Shown here in pieces: positions 58,724 through 64,000 of a DNA stretch of 64,000 bases. The DNA comes from Cannabis sativa. Its lineage: Eukaryota; Streptophyta; Magnoliopsida; Rosales; Cannabaceae. The stretch covers positions 39,321,280-39,385,279 of the forward strand of contig NC_083605.1 in assembly GCF_029168945.1 (NCBI RefSeq). Reading direction: 5' to 3'. Made by a program: the position numbers and the translations under genes. Numbering within the stretch: position 1 is the stretch's first letter; each line of letters begins with the position of its first letter. The notes under the pieces were generated by a model, which saw only the letters and a list, made by a program, of their open reading frames with translations, was not told the origin of the DNA and searched no databases.

Positions 58724-60763
58724 TGCTGAAAGGCCTAAGAATTTTTTTTCCCTAGCTGATTTTTTAAGGTTAACTTGTAGTTAGATTTATTAATACTTGG
58801 ATTAATTTTACAATATTTGTGTAATATTTAATTACTTCTATGAAATAAAATTAGGTATTTTGGCCAATCCTAAAATTAATTTAAATAATATTTAATTTAC
58901 CTTTAAAAAAATAAATATCTAATTTAAATTTAAATAAAATAAAATAATATATAAAAAATATATAATTTAAATAAATTAAATTAAATTAAAAAAAAAAAAT
59001 CGGGTATATATGGCATCAGTTTCTATGGGTATATACAGAGTAAATAAGATTCACTAAGAAATTATTTATTACTAGAAAAAATAAAAACAAAATAAAAAAA
59101 AAATTCAATTTCACTCAAAAAATTCATAAATCGCCTTAATCCATATTATAATTTATAGATGTAATCCTTACAAAAAAAATTACAAAAGAAATGTCACTGA
59201 GCAGCATATAACATATAATTGATTATGCTAATTTTAGAGTAATATAAAATGTTATGAATGAAAATCAAAGTTTAAACCCTTTCTCTTCAACTATATATAT
59301 AAACTAATTATATATTTTTTTTCCAGGATTTATTAAATCGTCAAAAATGATAATGATTACTATTTATTTAATGTTTATTATTAGTTTTATAAAGATAAAA
59401 TAGTAATTTCAACGAAATAGGTTAGTTTCTAAAAAAAACTTCTAATTCTTTAATAATATGAGTTGGAATTATTGTTCCCAATTTCATAAAAAAAATAATG
59501 TAATTTTAAAAATTATTATTAGTTACCTGCTATAGCAAGTTATTAGATTGTCACATCATAAATTTTTCTAGTTACCATTAAGAAGTATTACCCATTATAT
59601 AAATCAGTAAAAAGTATTTAAAAATAAAAGTGCTGATGAATAAGTGTCATGAAAGTCGAAAAAATGACAAAAAAATTATTTTAATAAAAGATAGTATACT
59701 GCCGTATAAAAGTTATAAAAAATATACAGTGTAAATGTAAATTATACCGCTGGTAATATAAAAGTAAAAAAATAAAAAATTAGTATTCTGTGTAATTTTT
59801 CCTTTGCAAAACAAGACAAAATGAGGACCAATAAAATGAGACACCAAATTAAGAAAAGATAATTTTTACTTGAGATATCTAAATTATTAGGCCTCTTGAT
59901 GGATCTGTAAAAGAAATTTTAAGAGAAATCAATACGTCTTTATAGACTACATGATTAGAAAGTTGGTTCATGAAAGCCGCTAGTTTTCTAAATGCCTGAT
60001 CAAGTATTTTGAGAAACACATTGTAAACATTGAAGGTTGGAATGGAAATTAATTTGCATTTCAAGCAATGGATTGCGACACTGAAAGCTTTTAGAAGAAT
60101 AGGTTCCAAAATTAAATTTTTGTTAGAGAAGAATGCATTTACTCATTAATTTTAGAGATCTTAAAAAATTTGTTTGACAATATAAAATATTTTTTGAAAA
60201 TTCAAAGTCTCATTCGCGTCATTACTTATAAATAGTAATTAAATGTTATTATAAAATAAAGTTATACCAATAGTAACCTTTGTTAAAGTTAAGGGCTAAG
60301 AAAATTAAAACACCATTAAATAAAAAAGAGAAATACTAAAGGGCATCAGTGGTGCCTAAGACCCTCTTATCTGTTAATATCGTTATTGGTACAACTAAGT
60401 ATCGGGTTCCATATAATTTAATATGATAGCTTTTAAGGAGGATCACTAACTAATCGCAACGCGATATGTGGAGAAGATACTAAGCAACACTAGTATTTAA
60501 TAACAATGCTCAATACAAAAATATCCTTAGATATCATTTTTAATATTTTTAAATATATATAATCTAGAGATACATAAAATACCGGTGGTGTTTGAAAAAT
60601 ACGGTACAGGATAAGTTAATTATTGATTTAATTATTATATTGGTATGGGATATCTATCATATATGAGCATGGACATAGCTGCTGAATTGGTATATGTTGG
60701 TACACATTGGCAAATGATTATCTACAAACAAACAATGGGGTTCAAGTTCACTTAATTGTTGTC
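58724..60763. other. AT-rich sequence, no gene seen
   Basis: Mostly A/T runs. A 76-codon minus-strand open stretch (59879-60109) is unrecognised and probably chance. No CACTA 3' terminus (GTAGTG) was found. 60350-60370 contains GGGCATCAGTGGTGCC, which looks MITE-like, but no matching partner was found. Confidence 0.6.
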
Positions 60764-60774
60764 TATATATAAAA
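60764..60774 (+). promoter_or_regulatory. Possible TATA box
   Basis: TATATATAAAA lies 76 bp before the ATG at 60850 in locally unique-looking sequence. In AT-rich DNA such boxes arise often by chance. Confidence 0.3.
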
Positions 60775-60849
60775 CTTTATTTCATTAGGTCACTTGACAA
60801 TCATAAAATGTTTTTATGATCATTTCATAACTTTTTCTTTCTTTTTCTA

Positions 60850-60972
60850 ATGAATCCAAAAACAACAAGATTCTTACGATCTCAAGTGGCCAAGGTTTTC
60901 AAACATAGAGCGTGTGGTATTCTCCATGTCCAAGCGTTTGCTTTCCTCTCCAATTATTCTGACCAAATTTAA
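60850..60972 (+). CDS. Possible 40-residue ORF or first exon, unrecognised
   Basis: ATG at 60850 to TAA at 60970-60972: a basic N-terminus (MNPKTTRFLRSQVAKVFKH) and a hydrophobic end. It follows a TATA-like box and a CT-rich leader. AAG/GTTTTC at about 60894 could be a splice donor, and T13-GCAG at 61257-61273 could be an acceptor. However, the frames do not join to the RNase H-like frame, since the phases differ. No family is recognised. It could be a chance ORF. Confidence 0.2.
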   Translation: MNPKTTRFLRSQVAKVFKHRACGILHVQAFAFLSNYSDQI

Positions 60973-61198
60973 TAACTTTATTGCATATATATCTCCTACG
61001 ACTATATAATTTCCTATATTTATTTATGATATTTCTTAATCTAACTCGCAAGCGTCCAAATGTCATATAACAATATTAAACAAATCAACAGTTCATATGT
61101 AGACATTCCAATTTATATAAAAATTTAGTTGAAATAATACATACACGATGCTTTGTTAGATTAGATCCACATATGTTCTAACTCGATCGAAACATTAT

Positions 61199-61842
61199 AA
61201 ATTACACAACAACAGTTTTGTTGATATTTTTAAATGCATTGACGCTATTCGCTTTGTTTTTTTTTTTTTGCAGATAACCAAGCTTACTTACTCCCTTGCC
61301 CCAAGTTGTGCTCGTCGGATGTTTGGCGTCCTCCCCCTCAGGATTGGTTGAAGCTGAACTGCGACATCAGAGTAGGGTTGGATAGCATGTTTGCAGCTGT
61401 GGTTGCAAGGGATCATGTTGGCAAGGTGATCAGGGTTACTACTTCTAAACTGGAGTTTGCTGATGCTCTCTGTGGGGAAGCGGCGGCGTGCTGCTTAGCC
61501 TTAGAAGCGGCTAGGACTCTAGGTTTCCATTATATTATTGTTGAGAGTGATTCGAGGGTAGTGATCAATGCCCTCAATGGGAAAGATTCCCCTTCGGAGC
61601 TTGAGAACTATGTCTCTTTTTGTAACAGAATCTCTCCCTCTTTTATCGGTTGTAGTTTTGAACATGTTAGTAGACTTTTTAATTTTGCGGCCCATAATGT
61701 GGCCAAGTGGGCTTTTTCCCATCAGAAGTTTGGAACTTTGTCTCCGACCTCATTGCCCGACAATCTTTTTTGTAATGACCGACAGGTCTAACTGATTTAT
61801 GCTAATATATTGCACGCTTTTCTTCAAAAAAAAAAAAAAACT
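61199..61842 (+). mobile_element. LINE (L1-type) 3' end, 5'-truncated insertion
   Basis: The RNase H-coding segment and a short 3' UTR end in a 15-base A run (61826-61840). The 11-bp direct repeat CGAAACATTAT flanks it at 61188-61198 and 61843-61853, as expected for target-primed reverse transcription. Plant L1 LINEs often carry such an RNase H domain at the polyprotein end. An oddity is T13-GCAG at 61257-61273, which looks like an intron acceptor. Confidence 0.7.
61243..61791 (+). pseudogene. RNase H-like (RVT_3) domain, C-terminal fragment
   Basis: The frame is open from 61243 to TAA 61789-61791, with homology from WRPPPQDWLKLNCD (about 61321) on. RVT_3-type features are: LNCD with the first acidic residue, AAVVARDHVGKVI, DALCGEAAACCLALEAAR with the Glu, IIVESDSRVVINALNG with the Asp, and FEHVSRLFNFAAHNVAKWAF with the final helix. 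The usual GA after the first Asp is replaced by IR. No ATG starts the homologous part, which supports a truncated LINE ORF2 rather than a host gene. Such domains degrade RNA in RNA-DNA hybrids. Confidence 0.75.
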
Positions 61843-61853
61843 CGAAACATTAT

Positions 61854-62610
61854 TGGGCTCACTAACCATTAAAATATTAGTTTTATATATTTATTTTATT
61901 AACAAAACTATGAAGAAATTCTAAAATTTTGTTAAGTTGAGTAATAAAATTGGACAAAATATAAAATTGTTATAGAATAATAATTATATTATTACATAAT
62001 TACTGTTGATGTTAAAAATTAACTCAATAATAAGTTGTTATTAAGACTACTTTGAATTCTTTACCGCAAGTTTGATTTATTCAAATTACATTTCATTAGA
62101 TTTAAACAATTTTACTCTCAATTCTTTCAGTCGGGTTTGGGTTACCTTCTCTTTGAATTCAAGTAGAAATTTGAGAGTGTATTCTGATAGAGTTTCGCCT
62201 AGTCTGGTGTGATCAAGAATCAGTCTGCTATTTGAATTAGGGGATCATCTATTTATTGGCAAGAAATAATGTCTACTTCTTTCTCTCTTGTCTCCTCTGA
62301 TTTCTCCACGTGTATTAAATCTTACTCGTTGCTCAGTGCACTTATTCTTTTTGAGCTCTGTCTTGCATCCCCTTTATTCAGAGCTCAAATTTTTCGTCTT
62401 TGAGATCCCCGCTCTAATTCTCTTTCTTTGATGAAATTGTTTGTTTCTCAATATAACCTGCCTAATAGAAATATTAGTTGATTTTACTTTTTTTTACTTG
62501 TTGCATGCCTACAAAAAAAAAAAAAGAACTAGATTTTAATTTAAAACAATTTTAATTAGCCTAAGGGGAAACTTTGGTTAGAAAAAAACATATGGTACTC
62601 TTGAAGTTTC
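61854..62610. other. Intergenic, no gene seen
   Basis: AT-rich with a more mixed block at 62100-62460. A 13-base A run at 62512-62524 could be another retroposon end, but no duplication was found. Confidence 0.6.
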
Positions 62611-64000
62611 GGTTGGGTTTTATGCCCTAAATAAAACTCATTTCAATATAATCAGATTTACTTATTAATATAGATCAGAAATAACATTTAATGTTGCATG
62701 GTTCACATGATTTATTTCATGATTATATGTATATAATGTATGGATTCATCTGAAACCCTTTTCACATACTTGATCCTGTTTATTGTGCTGTCAACACATT
62801 GGAAAGTAAACATGACTATGTGAATAAAATTTCCTAGATTTATCAGACATAGGGTCTTACTGATATGATAATCTACAACAGAGTTTACTTGCATTTGGAG
62901 AAGTACTATGTTCTTTCTAGAGCATTGGTTAAAGTAAAGCTCAGGTTGGATGCATGGAGTATGCATCGGAAGGGACCGATATTGAACTTTGACATAGATT
63001 TATTAAACTTACCGTAATATCTATTCAAGTCAATATCGCCTAGTTGATCCTAGATCAAATGTTCTTAATCCTGTTATGATTAGGCTCAATCTTGAAAGGC
63101 TATTCGTGTTCTTTCATTTGTTAGTTAAGCCTACTTTTAGGTCAGGGTGATACGTACATTTTGGGAACACGGTAGTGCAATTGAGTGGGAGCGTTAGCAT
63201 AAAGATGGAATCTATAGCTTCTATCTGGCGAATAGTAAGTAAAGGATGATCTCCTTCGAGCTTGACCAAACGAACATAAATGGTGGAGTACTCATTTCAC
63301 ATAAGCTGAAATATCATTTATACGGGGTCAAGTGTTTTAAGGATAAAATACATTGTAGGGTGTCACGGTAATCTAATCCCTTTACAGTGTAGATCATTCA
63401 TATAGAGGATCATTGATCACATTAGGATTATAACAATGGATAACTAATGATGCATCTATATGGTGGAATATATAGAGCATTCTACATACTGAGAGTGCAA
63501 TTCTAAGTTCTATGCGTGGATTCAACGAAGAATTAATAAGTTAGTGAATTTTAGTGCTAAATTCTTGATCTACTTATTGGAAGCTCGGTTATATAGACCC
63601 ATGGTCCCCGCACTAGTTGAGATAATATTGCTTGTAAGACTCATATAATTGGTTTTGATTAATCAATTATAATTCTCAAACTAGACTATGTCTATTTGTG
63701 AATTTTTCACTAAGTAAGGGCGAAATTGTAACGAAAGAGTTTTAGGGGCATATTTGTTAATTATGATACTTTGTACGGTTCAATTAATAAATATGATAAA
63801 TGACAATATTATTTAATAATTATTTATAGTTATTAAATAGTTAGAATTGGCATTTAAATTGTTGAATTAGAAAAGTGACGTTTTTGAGAAAATCAGATGC
63901 AGAAAAGGTAAAACTGCAAAATTGCAAAAAGTGAGGCCCAAATCCTCTAAGCATGGCCGGCCACTTTTGTAGGCAATTTAAACTGGTATTTTCATTATTT
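62611..64000 (+). mobile_element. Copia LTR, 5' part (subfamily II), runs off window
   Basis: Aligns from GTTGGGTTTTATGCCC to the LTRs of Copia-1 and Copia-2; the first base of the terminal TG is G here. Continues to the window end, before the TATA box region. Confidence 0.9.

Noticed and set aside
59879..60109. Minus-strand ORF of 76 codons
   Set aside because: No recognisable domain, surroundings are AT-rich, no promoter or splice context. Treated as chance.
60337..60610. Possible MITE starting near GGGCATCAGTGGTGCC
   Set aside because: No convincing inverted partner or target duplication was found. CCGGTGGTGTTTG near 60582 is only a weak, same-strand resemblance.
58724..61187. CACTA 3' terminus
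   Set aside because: No GTAGTG-type terminal repeat found by eye. The right end of the CACTA element remains undefined.
62512..62524. A run as a second LINE or SINE end
   Set aside because: No flanking duplication and no recognisable coding or Pol III box sequence upstream.

Overview
This is a plant nuclear (eudicot-type) window that is almost entirely transposable elements. The sequence is AT-rich. Recognisable are Ty1/copia LTRs (TGTTGGG...CCAACA), a Tekay/Del-type Ty3/gypsy chromovirus, an Athila/Tat-type gag-protease element, a Cassandra TRIM with 5S rRNA sequence in its LTRs, a CACTA (En/Spm) transposase relic and a LINE 3' end. No conventional host gene is clearly seen. No species is assigned.

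Layout. Positions 1-13599 are copia remnants of one family. They carry the end of a gypsy LTR (1-399) and an Athila/Tat-like gag-protease element (2431-7321), and end in a complete copia LTR (11749-13599). From 13600 comes a CACTA-type region whose TNP2 transposase gene starts at about 15169, is cut at 16767, resumes at 56254 and ends near 57087. A spliced-looking ULP1/C48 peptidase-like gene follows (57488-58723). The cut is one Cassandra element (16768-56248, TSD TAACA) swollen by nested insertions. Copia-1 (17220-49053) sits in its roughly 72-bp internal domain. Copia-2 (18068-37537) sits in the 5' LTR of Copia-1. A full-length gypsy element (18476-27801, TSD GTAAT) sits in the 5' LTR of Copia-2. 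A gypsy solo LTR (41815-44151, TSD ACCAT) sits in the Copia-1 interior. Copia-3 (49213-55924) sits in the Cassandra 3' LTR and itself holds another solo LTR (51846-53906, TSD CCTAG) and a small CACTA end fragment. From 58724 to 62610 there is AT-rich sequence with a LINE-derived RNase H fragment (61199-61842). Another copia LTR starts at 62611 and runs off the window.

Functionally nothing here looks autonomous. The gypsy pol is open over long stretches, but a stop codon occupies the integrase catalytic Glu position and gag is frameshifted. The copia copies carry only relics of integrase, RT and RNase H, and share at least one stop codon, which suggests a non-autonomous family moved in trans. 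The CACTA transposase lacks its catalytic core. The window is mainly valuable as a readable insertion history, with target-site duplications supporting almost every layer.
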